Shown here: positions 1 to 11,685 of the stretch, piece by piece
Position numbering within the stretch: position 1 is the first letter of the stretch
Layout: each line of letters begins with the position of its first letter
Assembly (NCBI GenBank): GCA_947652115.1
Contig: OX393572.1
Location: forward strand, 11,977,923-12,041,922
Direction: 5' to 3'
Length of the DNA: 64,000 nucleotides
Source of the DNA: Blastomussa wellsi
Lineage: Eukaryota > Cnidaria > Anthozoa > Scleractinia > Plerogyridae
Position numbers and translations under genes: made by a program
Notes under the pieces: model-generated
Seen by the model: only the letters and a program-made list of their open reading frames with translations
The model's database searches: none
What the model was told of the DNA's origin: nothing

Positions 1-119
1 TATGCTAAAATTTGAAGAACATCTGTAGCAGTTTCTGTTACTAAAATTTGAACAACATCTGTAGTAGTTTCTGTTACTAAAATTTGAACAACATCTGTAG
101 CAGTTTCGGTCACAAAATT
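1..119. repeat. 36-bp minisatellite, three copies
   Basis: Three successive copies of a 36-bp unit begin near 7, 43 and 79, each starting AAAATTTGAA and containing ACATCTGTAG. The period is a multiple of three. The minus strand is open from about 175 to the window edge and reads a 12-residue repeat (VTETATDVVQIL). It could be part of a repetitive exon continuing left of the window, or simply a minisatellite that happens to stay open. Confidence 0.75.
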
Positions 120-1072
120 AATGGAAACTTCAAGAGTTTGAAAATGATCATTCACCGCCACAGTTTGATGGTATTACAAAGAGAGGATAGAAAAAAGTCA
201 GTAGGAGAAGAGGAAAATAAAGTTAGTATTCAAATGAACACGAGTAGGGTCCGTTATACATTAAAAGTACCAGGCCGTGAATTCAGTTATTTTATTTGCG
301 TTCAACTCCTTTTCTTCCTCAACATTTCAGGCCATCTTTTGGAAAGTGCATTTGTGTTGAGTCCGTTTAGTATTCTAAACTCCCCGCCACCATTCGTAAA
401 CATTTATTCGCGGTTATGGTGAGAGAAGGAAACTGCACATGCCATTTTTTCACCGAAAACGTATTTTTGACGGAAACCACGACGTCTATGCAACAAAACA
501 GATGCTTTTAAAACTTTAGGATCGAAAGTAACCGATCGAAGAAAACAAGTTTCCTGAGAGGCACCCATTTATACAACTGGAGAGAGGCACTGCGAGAGTA
601 TATCAAGTGTTTTCCTAAGACCTAACACAACTAATTACCCCGGCCTAACAGCAGCTTTCACCCGGGCCGATCCTAAGCTTAAATGTGGTGGCAAACGAGG
701 ACACATAATATTGTTGCGGACACATTGTTGCCGACAGAAATGTTTCCCTGTTTTCCCGCGCGCACAACATTGTTGCTGACATAAAACTTGTGTCCGAGAC
801 ACAAAAATAATATTTCTGATTTTATTCAGAAACATTTTGTGTCCACAAAAAATGTTTCCACGTTTGCGCGCGCAACAAATACCGCATAAATAATTTAGCA
901 TAAACATTAGGTCGTCGCCTCCATATTTACATGAGTATAGCTTCTGATATGATGAAACCTAGGACAGTTTTTTTTTCTTTTAGCTGACAGCTACAGCTAA
1001 TTTTTTTGTAGAACTGCTGATTGAATGGTAATAGGCCTTGCGTTCAGAATGTGAAAATGTCTACGAGACGCA

Positions 1073-1705
1073 TTAGCTCGCGAAACACCAAAACTGTCTG
1101 ATCGTGTCCTTCACTGCCTGTCGGACTTCTCTCATCTTTCAACAGTACAGAAATGGATTCAGAGATGAGTTCAACAAAAAGAGGGTTACTGATAGAACGT
1201 GAAAGAAGTCAAAAGATGGTGTAGGTACATAAGATCCACCAAGTAGACTTAAAACTGCGGTGTTTATACCAATCGGAAGATAACAAGCCAGTAATGTCAT
1301 TTGTAGCGGAGCTCCGGCCGCCCGAAGGGCCGCCAAGCGGAGCCCCATACTCATATGGGAAAGAAAACGAAACCCACGAGTTTATTTTCTCATGGTTATC
1401 ATGGCTAGCAGTATTGCTCGGTAAATGTGAAATGACCGTAATACAATATTTTGAAAGTCGAAAAAATATTGAAAACTATATACTGTAACTTAATGTTGTA
1501 CCAGCTATTATACAAAGAAACTTTAGGAACCTGTGATCAAGCTGATCCTGATGGTGCTTATGTTTTGAAGTGAGACCATGTGAGCTGATAAGTGAAAGTG
1601 ATACTTGATACCTGTGCGTCGGATTGTGATTTTATACAACGGTGAACAGTAGCATATATTTTCAGCCTCACTAGAAAATAGATTAGCGCAATCATGCTTT
1701 TTCAC
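1073..1705 (-). pseudogene. Rhodopsin-like GPCR remnant (TM5 to TM7 pieces)
   Basis: About 1300 down to 1073 reads as GPCR TM6-TM7: a hydrophobic stretch with CYLPIG, then NSSLNPFLYC, the NPxxY-type motif, then a basic tail (KMREVRQAVKDTIRQFWCF). The codon after FLYC is TGA where such receptors usually have Trp, so the frame is broken. Around 1500-1690 another frame resembles the end of TM5 and the third loop (IYFLVRLKIYATVHR), followed by stops. A GC-rich palindrome (about 1299-1341, GGAGCTCCGGCCGCCC against GGGCCGCCAAGCGGAGCCCC) separates the pieces. I read this as an old truncated receptor of a different subfamily from the cluster at 50-64 kb. The TM6-7 identification is firm; the TM5 part is weaker. 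Confidence 0.55.
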
Positions 1706-2695
1706 AGTGTTTTAAAAATTGTCAAAGGCAAACCTGAATGACAGCAACAAAAACCTGGGAAATGTTCAATTCTCATGCATAACATATCAATGGACTAAAT
1801 GGATTCAATCAAGAACTGCGAAACGAAAACACGTTGATCTGAGTAACGATTTATCAAGTTCGTTTTATTGCTCGCTTTTATACAAATCATTCGGTGATAT
1901 ACATTGATAGCTGGCGATAAATATAGTTTTGGTCGATGGCACAACAAAGAAACTGAAATATACAAATAAATAAACATTATAATTAACTTACATTTCGTGA
2001 GGTTCTTTGTCAATATTATGATGGATCGACAGATTTTGTTGATTTATTTATTCATCGGGTCAGATAATCGCTTATGGTAGATCTTTGTAGATAAATAAAA
2101 TTCTTTTCAATAAAGTCTAAAGAATTTCAGGCTGTTTGTTTCGGAAACAGGATACACTACAAGATGAGAGACCCTGGGAACGAGGTTGCATAGCAAATTG
2201 TCAAAATGACCCGATCGCGTTTCCTTTTGGTCGCTTCGCTTTTGTCGGGCCAAAACTGAGAATTTAACACAATAAACTGGAAGGATGAAATTTAAATTTG
2301 ATATATAGTATTACATATAAATACGTATACTAGCATTTTTATGGGCCTCTAAAGTTGATCCATATTTTAACTTGTCACAAAACCAAAAAGTTCTCAAAAT
2401 TTCAAGCTTTGGATTCTTCTCATTGTTGTGTACGACCTTGCTGAAGTTGCTCTATTTTTCATTGCTTTTACGGTAGATTTAGCCGCCGACTACCCGTATT
2501 TAAAACTTTTCGATTTTTCAGAAAAACGAAAAAGCTGTAGAACTTTCTGATATTATTTTTGAAAATAGTTCACCAAAGGGGTCCCTGAGGTAAAATAAAA
2601 TGAAATTTGAAATTTTCTTCCTGTCGTCAAATTCTTCAAAATTTTGGGTCATCAGCACTTAAATACTTAGGTGGACAATAAAAGATGAAAAATAA
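1706..2695. other. Gene-free AT-rich stretch
   Basis: Only short spurious ORFs are present. No protein family, hairpin or tandem repeat was recognised. Confidence 0.5.
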
Positions 2696-2699
2696 TTTA

Positions 2700-2835
2700 C
2701 AAGTTAAACAAAAAGTTCTGCACGTATGGAGTCCGTTTGGACGTTCAGATTAGGTTTGAATTGTTTGATGTAAAGCATTTCAAACACTAATAAACAATCA
2801 AATTTGCCTTGGCACTTTCTGAGAATCTTGAAGTG
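2700..2835 (-). mobile_element. Penelope-like element fragment, family 2 (C-terminal endonuclease)
   Basis: The minus strand reads a degenerate QGKFDCL...EMLYIK...LNVQTDSIRAELF, matching the tail of the GIY-YIG endonuclease at 34171-34451. The nucleotide match is plain (ACAATCAAATTTGCCTTGGC here, ACAATCAAATTTCCCTTGAC there). It is a short decayed 3' fragment with no intact reading frame. The next 280 bases hold nothing recognisable. Confidence 0.65.
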
Positions 2836-3118
2836 AATCTCATTCAACGGATCGCTGCTTCCTCGTGTCATTTTCTTGGTTTTCGTTTTCTAAGACGTCA
2901 GTTTCTAGGCTGTGTCGTCTTTTCTTGGTCGACGTTTTCTAGAGTGTCCCCTATAATGCCTTACAAAATTGAATCCATTTCACGGGAAAATAAGTAGTTT
3001 CAATCACGCTTCACATAAAAAGTATTGGGGACCTTCTTTCTTGACAAGGCTGAATCAAGGATTAGTGGGCATGGCACGTGATCAGTAATGTGGGCATTCG
3101 TCTTCTCATGAGATTAAA

Positions 3119-3302
3119 TAGGCCATTTCCGAGTTCCCTTTTCCCTCTGTTTCAAAACGAGTCTTAGTGCGAAACTATTCATATGGAAATGAGCTTGTTT
3201 TCCATGAGAATGAAGATGCAGGTAAAACACATTTCACATAAGTGGTTTTGCACTTAGATTCATTTTGACACTGAGGCAAAAGAGAACTCAGAAATGGCCC
3301 AT
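3119..3302. mobile_element. 184-bp palindromic MITE (copy 1)
   Basis: Terminal inverted repeats begin TAGGCCATTTCCGAGTTC and end GAACTCAGAAATGGCCCA. An equal-length copy at 45028-45211 has almost the same sequence, including an internal inverted pair around CATATGGAAATGAG. There is no coding capacity. The TA at the ends may be a 2-bp target duplication. Confidence 0.75.
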
Positions 3303-4820
3303 TGATTAACCAAGTCCATAATTTTTGAAATAACCTCTAAAGCCCCCCCCTTCCAGCATACTACAGGCATTTGATGCCTTCGCCTTCCCGGGGTGGGGAA
3401 TTTGATCCTCGCTCATATTATAGGGTGGGGAAGTTGAACGTTAACCTTGATATTATGTTGTGTCCCGGCGATTCCATGTGGTTTGATAAATCCTGGACAA
3501 GACCGACATTGTGAGCTTTGAGGAAAAGATTGCAGCATTTTGACGGCTTGGTTGAAAAGCAAAGGACTAAGGCTTTAGGCTCCCTATAAATATTTGAGTG
3601 GTTTAGATATTATCGCTACAACTACACCAACAGATGCTAGGGTTCTGTGGCAATTTGATTTCTGCCTTTGACAGCAAAAAACTAGCCTGTGAAATCTTTC
3701 TGCAAGTCAGCTGGTGTGAAAGCTTACCAAAAGCAACAGCTTAACTGCAATTAGCTTTTACTTGTCGGTAAGGAAAATACTACTGCCATTCGGCCATTCC
3801 ACCATTCCTCCGAAATAGGGCCACCCCTCGATCTTGGCTTCAGACAGACAGATTTGAAATTACAATTTTGGGGGAAAGTGCGATGTGCCCAAAGAAGCAG
3901 AGGTTTCGAGTTGGCCACTACCGCAGTGCAGTTACAAGAGGGGGCATAATAGAAGCTTCTAAAAAAAGTTGAAACGGTAATCTGGTCATTTATTGATTTT
4001 CCCGGGTGTGGGGACATTTGAACGGGTTTTTGGCCCGGGGAGGGGGGAATTTTAATACAAATTTCCAAAAATTCAAATGCCCGGAGGGTATTGAAGCTTC
4101 GATTTCACTGGTACATATTAATATTAAACTGACGAGGATGAAGAGCAACCGAGAACGTACCAAGACAACAAGACAATGTTACCAAACCTTTGAAACCATT
4201 CATCAGTTAATTTATTGATTTGTTTATTTTGATTTGCCAAAAATAGAATTATAATTAAGTTGGGAAGATAAATTTCTAGTAATTGCTTGTAAAATTCCTT
4301 GAAATCAAGTCCTTACCTTTTACAAACAGTTCGAGAAGCACAAATCCAAGATGGCCGCCACGAACAACATAGGGTCCCAGTCTTCCTTCCCTCCAACACC
4401 TTTTTTCCCCTCTTAGCCGGCTGGGCCTGTGCACGAGGAGAGCCTCCCCTACCCCACCACCCCACCCACTCTTGAAAAGGAACAAGGGAAGCAAGTGGGA
4501 TTTGATGGTCTTTGATTAGCTCCCGATCTAACAGATAAAATGGATTCCAATCAAATCAACCATTTTAAACTATCTTACAATAAAATGATTTTTGAATGGT
4601 TGATGTGATTGGACCCGCCTCGGCCTCTTTCGTTCCAATCTTCATTCGCAGATCCAGGGAAAAAAAGAGAGCAACTTGTGTTATTTTTCGACATTTTCTG
4701 TTTTCTTTCATCACTACAAGACAGCAAACGTTTTAAAATGGCCAACTCTTTCAGCTCTCCTTGCTTTTCTGTGTAAGACATCAGTGCTGCAACTTAGAAT
4801 TTCACGAATTATAAGGAATA
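3303..4820. other. Gene-free stretch with short runs of C and G
   Basis: Contains homopolymer runs (C8 near 3343) and several ORFs of about 70-105 codons with biased, unrecognisable translations. No gene supported. Confidence 0.5.
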
Positions 4821-4821
4821 G

Positions 4822-4866
<45 letters not shown>

Positions 4867-5302
4867 GTATAACAATATAATTTGGTTTTATCAACTGGGT
4901 TGATAATGTGAATTGGCCACCGTAAAGAGATTCAAGAGCTGACGTTTCGAGCGTTAGCCCTTCGTCGGAGCGAATCAAGGAATTGTGAGTCGTGTGTTGT
5001 TTATATACAGAAAGATGGAGCTTCGCTATTGGTTGGTGCCTTAACGTGAAAACAACGGAATAAATTAGTTGAATGAAAAGCGTTCCGTGAGGATTAAGAG
5101 TGCCGATTTGAAAAATAAATTTTTGTTCTAGAGTTTTGCGACTTTCCGTGCTTCCTTGGTGAAGGGAAAGGCCGCAGACTGCCATATGTTGCTTAGAATG
5201 ATTTGGGAGATTGAAGTGTCTCGCGACCGGTTTCGGTGCATTTTTGTCGTCTTTCTCTACGTCCCGAAGGTGTTCTCGGAATCGGTCGCCTAGTCGAGAC
5301 GC
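4821..5302 (-). mobile_element. Penelope-like element 3' end, family 1 (5'-truncated)
   Basis: On the minus strand this reads the end of a GIY-YIG endonuclease (AVCGLSLHQGSTESRKTLEQ, then FIFQIGTLNPHG), then the untranslated tail, a hammerhead-like unit (4929-4976) and the terminal block AACCCAGTTGATAAAACCAA. It corresponds to the 3' parts of the copies at 27001-27602 and 54615-55646. PLEs move by target-primed reverse transcription and are usually 5'-truncated, as here. The ribozyme core reads CCGACGA instead of CUGACGA, so it is probably inactive. The block 4821-4885 also occurs at 6363, 27001 and 60727. Confidence 0.85.
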
Positions 5303-5475
5303 CAGGGAGAATTCATGTTTTCGCGATTTTCAGCAACGATGTGAATCAAATATATCCAGATGCCTTGGCTACTTCGGTCACTAAACACTATTAATTACTG
5401 TCTTCATTTGTTAATTCCTATGCTCAAAATTCCTATGACCATATTTGCATGGAATGGGCGCGTTATAAATCTTCA

Positions 5476-5477
5476 AT

Positions 5478-5503
<26 letters not shown>
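5476..5503. repeat. (ATT)n microsatellite
   Basis: About nine ATT units in a row. Similar to the SINE tail at 7875-7911, but no SINE body was recognised here. Confidence 0.9.
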
Positions 5504-5508
<5 letters not shown>

Positions 5509-6030
5509 ATAGTGTCTTACGTTACATTTTTGTAAACAGTGTGTAATAAACTTGAACTTGAAACATCCATTGACGACCATTACCGAGGCCTTACAAGGGG
5601 GGATAACTGTGTCGCGATGTCGCTTGCTTCTGAAGACTGATATATAGCTGTAAATATCAAATGCACAACATTCCAATTTCACCATCGTTTTTTGCTGTTT
5701 ATTGTGTCGCTGTCGCATTTTAGCGGCGTAATCATGCCACTCGTTGCTTGTTAGGAACCCCCATGTCGCTAGTTATCAGGGCCATTCCTTGGAAGGCATC
5801 ATTGTGATGGACGAAAGATTTGCGGAATCAAATATGTTCCTTTCAATGGCAAAGTAATTTCACGCGAACCTTACCCTCTACTATTTGTTCTTTTTCTTCT
5901 TCATCGCGTTACTTCTGAACGTTTTGTTTCTTATTTAACCGTTTTTCTTCTGCAATGCGATGCTACATTCACATGTATACATGCCTGATCGAAGAAACCT
6001 CGTTGACGCATGAAAACCATAGAGGCCCTA
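5504..6030. other. Gene-free stretch
   Basis: Includes AATAAACTTGAACTTGAAAC near 5545, a common motif at repeat ends, and no supported gene. Confidence 0.4.
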
Positions 6031-6034
6031 CTGG

Positions 6035-6222
6035 GGGTTTTAGGGATACGGGATATCTGGGTAAAAAATTATAGGGATACGGGATAAAAATTAACGGGAT
6101 ACGGGATATTTAAACAAGAGATTCGGGATATCAAACATAAAAGTTGGAGATACAAACTACCGCAATTAACGGGATACGGGATACGGGACATTTAGGCCAA
6201 AAATTAATGGGATACGGGATAG
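6035..6222. repeat. Degenerate minisatellite built on GGGATACGGGATA
   Basis: At least seven interspersed copies of GGGATACGGGATA or close variants, separated by AT-rich spacers such as AAAAATTAAC. A C run at about 6228-6241 follows directly. Confidence 0.85.
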
Positions 6223-6311
6223 TCAGACCCCCCCCCCCCCTCCCCAAATGGGGCCTCACCATACGCCATGACAGCTTCAACACTGGGAGAACTTTACTGG
6301 GAGAACAAGAT

Positions 6312-6350
6312 AGACGACGATCGCTATTTCGGAAAAAGCGATCGTCGTCT
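6312..6350. repeat. Perfect 14-bp hairpin
   Basis: AGACGACGATCGCT (6312-6325) is followed by an 11-base loop and its exact reverse complement AGCGATCGTCGTCT (6337-6350). It ends on the first base of the target duplication of the adjacent PLE insertion. Confidence 0.9.
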
Positions 6351-6362
6351 TTGACAGAATTA

Positions 6363-6363
6363 G

Positions 6364-6398
<35 letters not shown>

Positions 6399-6595
6399 TC
6401 AGTGGGAAGCATAACAATATAATTTTGTTTTATCAACTAGGTTGATAATGTGAATTGGCCACCGTAAAGAGATTCAAGAGCTGCGTTTCGAGCGTTAGCC
6501 CTTCGTTCGCTCCGACGAAGGGCTAACGTCAGCACTTGAATATCTTTACGGTGGCCAATTCACATTATCAACCCAGTTGATAAAAAAAAATTATA
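6363..6595. mobile_element. Palindromic Penelope terminal insertion with 13-bp target duplication
   Basis: A 233-bp insertion is flanked by the direct repeat TTTGACAGAATTA (6350-6362 and 6596-6608). The left half is a minus-oriented PLE terminus: the 6363-6425 block, then GATAATGTGAATTGGCCACC, then a hammerhead-like unit. The right half is the same terminus in plus orientation, ending CAACCCAGTTGATAAA. The two halves meet at CCTTCGTTCGCTCCGACGAAGG. There is no coding sequence. The flanking duplication shows the inverted pair arrived as one unit. Confidence 0.85.
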
Positions 6596-6608
6596 TTTGA
6601 CAGAATTA

Positions 6609-7615
6609 ACTTGATAATAACACAGGCTCAATAAATTAAACTCTATCCAGAATCCCATTCGGTCTTATCGTACTTAATACTGTATGCTTTTCAGAGGGAC
6701 GAAGCTTTGATCGGATCGTAAAAAAGAAACGACGATAAAAATCGCGAATACAGCAAACATTAAGGTCCTTCAGGCTTAAATTTGATGAATTAAGTCAACA
6801 TACACACAAAAATCAGTCCAGCCTGCCAAAATTTAACGTTAGCAGGTTTTTATTACTATTTATTTCATGTATACTGAGCAAACGATTGTGAAAATACATC
6901 GTTCGTCCAATCAGAGACACGAACGATAGTAGTTCAGAGTGGAGGGCAACAAGCGCGCGGCTTTCAGTAAGAAAAAATCTCAGTACGTATGAAATAAAAA
7001 CATTACACCATGGAAATTGCTTGAACTATTTTTATTCACTCGTTGCTATACATAAAAAAACTCACTCCATCGCTACGCTCACTCGTTGGTTCTTTGATCC
7101 ATAGCAACGAGTGAATAAAAATCGTTCGTGAGCACTTTCTATGGAATGATATATATTTAAGGTCACCCGCTTCCTTGAACTATTTGCTCGATATCCATCT
7201 CTTTATGTTCATGCATCACGTATGTACAAAAGATATGGATAAAAAAGCAAGGCTTATTTAATGGCAAGAGAAGCCAAAGGGTTGAAAAACCCTAAAGTCT
7301 TATAAGACCCTGAAGAAGAAAGGCAGTTCCTTTCCAAATATAGACTTCAATTATATTCCCTTCCCGTTAAACCAGCCTTGCGTTTTTATTCATTTCTACG
7401 TTTTACGCCTGATTAGACCCTCTAGTGGAAGGCTACTTCTGTTTTTGTCACGTTGGTGATTATTTCCCGGAAAAAAATTAAGAACCTCTTAAAGGGGCTA
7501 CGTCACGATATTCCTCGACAACCTGAATACCTTTAAAATGTAGGAAACCTGAATATAATAGTTTGCTAAGAAAGAAAAACACTAAAGGAGTGATACTGAA
7601 CCAAAAAGAGTAAAA
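6609..7615. other. Gene-free stretch with an inverted pair
   Basis: Near 7030-7050 and 7095-7120 an inverted pair reads TTTTTATTCACTCGTTGCTAT / ATAGCAACGAGTGAATAAAA, the arms of a small foldback sequence. No gene is supported. Confidence 0.5.
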
Positions 7616-7619
7616 AAGG

Positions 7620-7874
7620 AACAAGGATGGCTGAGGATGGAGAAGATTGAAAAGGATTGGAAACAACCCGGGTTCGATTCCCGGAACCGGCGCCATATGT
7701 GGGTTGAGTTTGTTGTTGGTTCTCGTCCTTCCTCCGAGGGTTTTTCTCCGGGTTCTCCGGTTTTCCTCCCTCCACAAAAACCAACACTTCTAAATTCCAA
7801 TTCGATCGGGAATCCGAGGGCCACAGGTTTGTTAGTCGAAAGACTATTATGTGCTACCCTCGTTAAACAAAGGC

Positions 7875-7911
<37 letters not shown>
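7620..7911 (+). mobile_element. tRNA-derived SINE with (TTA)n tail
   Basis: A pol III B-box-like sequence GGTTCGATTCCC sits at 7671. It is followed by the body (CATATGTGGGTTGAGTTTG, then pyrimidine-rich CTCCGGGTTCTCCGGTTTTC), ending in about 12 TTA/ATT units (7875-7911). A reverse copy lies at 26113-26285. The overlapping ORFs here are the SINE body read in several frames, not genes. Confidence 0.8.
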
Positions 7912-7935
7912 ACAATACCTCAAAGTGCACGAACG

Positions 7936-8262
7936 CATTCTCGTCCCCATAGCCCTTTTCGTTTCTCTTAACCGGCAGGGCCTTGGCACGAAAAACGAAG
8001 GGCTCTGGGGTCATACGATTTTCCAAAAAAATCTAATTTCTTTTATTGGCTGTTGAGAACAAAGAAATATTAAACGGAAGTCAAAATGTTCGCCGGCCGC
8101 CATATCGCAACACTCGACACGTAGAAACATCAATGCTATATACATGAGGCCCGGAAGTCCTAGAATCTCGGACTGGAAATCGTATGTCTCCAGAGCACTT
8201 CGTTTTTCGTGCCAAGGCCCTGCCGGCTAAGAGAAACGAAAAGGGCTATGGGGACGAGAATG
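7936..8262. mobile_element. Mutator-like foldback element, 9-bp target duplication
   Basis: A 327-bp element flanked by GCACGAACG at 7927-7935 and 8263-8271. Its ends are inverted repeats of roughly 75-85 bp (CATTCTCGTCCCCATAGCCC inward; GGGCTATGGGGACGAGAATG outward), each with a smaller internal palindrome. The middle (about 8012-8185) is unique and non-coding. Long terminal inverted repeats plus a 9-bp duplication are typical of non-autonomous MULEs; the superfamily call is inference. A single terminal repeat occurs at 25651-25718. Confidence 0.8.
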
Positions 8263-8271
8263 GCACGAACG

Positions 8272-11200
8272 CTGACGTAGCGTCGGGACACATCAGCCTG
8301 GATCCGAAAATCAATTCAAGGGTTCTTTTATGCGGTTTGTTGAAAATTGTCGGGTTTTGACTCGCCTGAGGGGCGAAAAATAACCACTTCAGTGATTAGA
8401 AGACCTTTGAACCTGCTGAAAATTAGTGCCACTTTATATTCAGAACCCTGCTCAGACGAAAGACGCTTCTACCTCTCCATCCCACCCCCCCAAGAGGAGC
8501 AGAGGCAATATTGTTAAGAAGAGGAGGGGGTGGGGGTGGTAGCGGAGGAGGGTGGGAACCGAAACATCAATGTCGTGATAATGCAAGGCTTAAGTTGATT
8601 TTATTTCACTTACAGAGTAGCTTGCGCCCGATTCAGTCTTTGCAAAAGAGATGGGAAGCTGACTTTTAAAAGAACTCCCTCATCTTTTGGCACAGCTTTG
8701 CCACTCGCTCTTTGTCACGAGATGGGTGGTGAAGGGATCACATTTTTTTCGCTCCAGGACTTTTCATTTGCATTAGCACATTTTGGATCACATTTCCTAT
8801 ACAAAATGTTACTTTTAATGCTTTCTCTTCACCGAAACAAAAAGCACATCCCTTCAGCTTGAAGCGAGCACAGTTTGGTTTGATATTTCACTGCCCCGCC
8901 CTCGATTCCCCATACGATTGGAAAGTTTCCAACCGGAATCCGAAAAATCCACGGAGAAAAAAATGTTATTTTTAGCGCCGTCTCGAGAGAGTACGAAATG
9001 TATCGTATTGCAAAAGCTGGGTCACTTGTGACCTCAAACGACGGATCGAATAACAAACCGCGGTTTTCAGAATCGAGAAAGCAATAAATTTGGAGGAGTA
9101 GAGCAAATTTTCCGTATTTTGGACATTGCTTAACCAGGTGAGTGCTACGTTAAGACTTGGGTTTTTCAACTTTTCCAACTTTATAGTAGAGATTATTTAA
9201 CACGGGTTATTCGACCAGGCTGCGAGATAGCTTGTACGACTCGGTTATAGCAACGGTTATAATAGTGGGTAATGCCCGCCAAATTAATTTACAATGAACA
9301 ACGTGGTATTGGGGAAGGAAAAATGGCATATATTCGCGTTGTGGGCGTTGATTTTGTAAGAAAATTTGCCAAATTAGTGCGAAAGTTTCACAAAAATATT
9401 TTGTAAAATGCGTGTGCAACGTCACCGTAAACAAGAGGTAGCAGTTGATTTGAAATTCAAATTTTTACATGATAACAAAATAATTGGGCAATTATCCCCG
9501 GAGTAGAGACGGGCAATATTGAAAATTGCACTCCAAACTTGTTAAACTAATTCTTTGATTTGCATCATTGAACTTAAGTACTTATGCCACAGACCAGACA
9601 TTGATCGTGAATTTTCGAGAATAAACTCACGTTTGCTTTGTATGTTTGCAGGCATTGTAGCTAGGGTTTAACAGCACATGGTCCCTTGTTTGAAATGCAC
9701 CCGAGAAAAATGTCCAAAACACACTTTTAGATTCCAAATGACAGCTTTGCACGAGCACGGACATTTTTTGCCAAAAATTAGCTCCACTCGACCGCTCGCA
9801 AAAATCTGACTGGGTCATTTTCTCTGGTCATTGTATAATTCGTATTATGAACTCCACAGAGAAAGGAGGCGAAAGAGAAAGACGAAAAGGGCAAAGGGCA
9901 AGAAATCTTGAAACATGCTACATTTTTTACAATGTTTGGTCACACTTTCAAAAAAACAGGAAGATTCAACTAAATTTAGTGCCGCCTACATGAAAACTTC
10001 GTCATCAGCGTATATGCTTACGAATGAAAGAGACTGAATGTTCCTGGTTACAGAATTTCGCCGGAATTATTTATTTCCGTTTCATAATGGGGTGAATTCA
10101 AATATTGAAATCTCAATGAAGAGTGATCTTATAAGCGGATTTTTTTTTAAATAAAATATTCGTAAAGAAGTGGAAACTCTTAGTATACAGTGCCAATGTT
10201 ATATCTAGGGTGCCTCAGGCTTTTCTCGCATGGTATCCGACCAGATTTAGGATAATCTACTAGAATTATTCTTTTTAATTCTTTTATAGCAATTTCTTTT
10301 TTGATTTCCTTTTCATTTCGATAAATTTACTTCGACAGTTTTGATTTTTATGGAAATTTTTTTAATCGAGTTTTTCATAAACATTTCCAAACGACCTTTG
10401 CCTTTAAATACAAAGACTCTTTCAGGTGCGTCTTTTTTAACTGAAGAGCATAATTTTGGGGCCCACAATCTGTCGTAGAGGAAGTATTCACTAATTACTC
10501 GCTCCGGCCTACACCATAGGGCATGGGATTTACGTAAAAATAAACAAAACTAATATCGTTAGTAACGGCCGAACTGTTTTGATAGTCGATAAAGTGGTTT
10601 TGAAATGTGGGAAAGAAAACCTATCTAAACACGAGATACTTATTTCAAATGGCTTTCTAATGTGCACCTTTCGTTTTCAAAAATGTCCTGGCTTTCTTTA
10701 TCAACAACGTCTTATTTTTCAAAGAAGGTAATTCTGAATTCTGACCCTATTCCTAAAGCGACACGTTTGAAGTGCTCAAGTTTAAAAACCGGTCGTTATT
10801 AACGAACTGTTCAGCGGAAAGGCCACTCGAAAGTTTCGTTTATGTGCGAAGTTTTCCGTTGTGAACAGATACTTTTCATCATCATTGCAACCAACAACAA
10901 TTGAATGCTATCTGGCTGACGAGGGAATATGCCTGCAGACTTTTCTTCGCTTAAAAAAAACGATAAATTTTGACGCAAACAAAAATAAAGAACTGTAAAC
11001 GCTAAAACGCGCGGTTTAAAATCTTGCATAGTTTATTAATCTCAAATTTCTTACCCAATAATTCGGCGATAACTTCAAAACTGTTATGCGCGTGAAAAAG
11101 AGCAAATTTGAAATTGTGCCAAAAGCTCATACCGGATGAAATATTGGTCAATTTTCTTCAAACCACATGTATTAATCCGATAATCTGTATGAATAATTTG

Positions 11201-11670
11201 ATGAACTGGACCCAGGAGGGAAAACGATATAGTACATCATAATTTGGCCAAGTTGGCCAAACCTTAAAAATTCGAATTCCTGGTTCTTTTTTTAGCGTTT
11301 TGGTGTTGTAATGTAAATAGTTAGTTGCGCATTCATCTTTTCCGCAAAAGTCCCAGATTATAAAAATATATTCCTCTCTTACAAATCAATACATTGTCAA
11401 GCAGACAATGTATTCAACATCAAATTGTAAGAACTAACATTTAAAGGAGTTCTGTCACGTATGGCTACAATACTTCTCAGTCTTCCTCATTCAAAGTGAT
11501 CCTTGTTTCTTCCAAGTTTATTGTTCCCTCTATTATCTCAAGGTTTCTTCTGATGTGAAGGCAATTTTATACATAATCAAATGTTAATTGATTCATGACG
11601 ACTAAGCCATTGGATAATTTCCCGTTTTACGTTTGCACGTAAATAATGACTTACAAATTGATTTTATTTC
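8272..11670. other. Gene-free region
   Basis: 3.4 kb with only ORFs of about 63-75 codons and no recognisable family. The G-rich run near 8520-8560 (GGAGGGGGTGGGGGTGG) is low complexity. The last few hundred bases may hold the promoter and upstream exon of the cystine-knot gene that follows, but I cannot mark them. Confidence 0.45.
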
Positions 11671-11685
11671 CTTTTAGTTTGAATC

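Noticed and set aside
6312..6350. Hairpin as a transcription terminator
   Set aside because: No gene ends there and the genome is eukaryotic; more likely a small palindromic repeat or insertion target.
7478..7989. ORFs of 73-135 codons around 7.5-8.0 kb
   Set aside because: They are the SINE body and its (TTA)n tail read in several frames; the run of Asn or Leu is the microsatellite.
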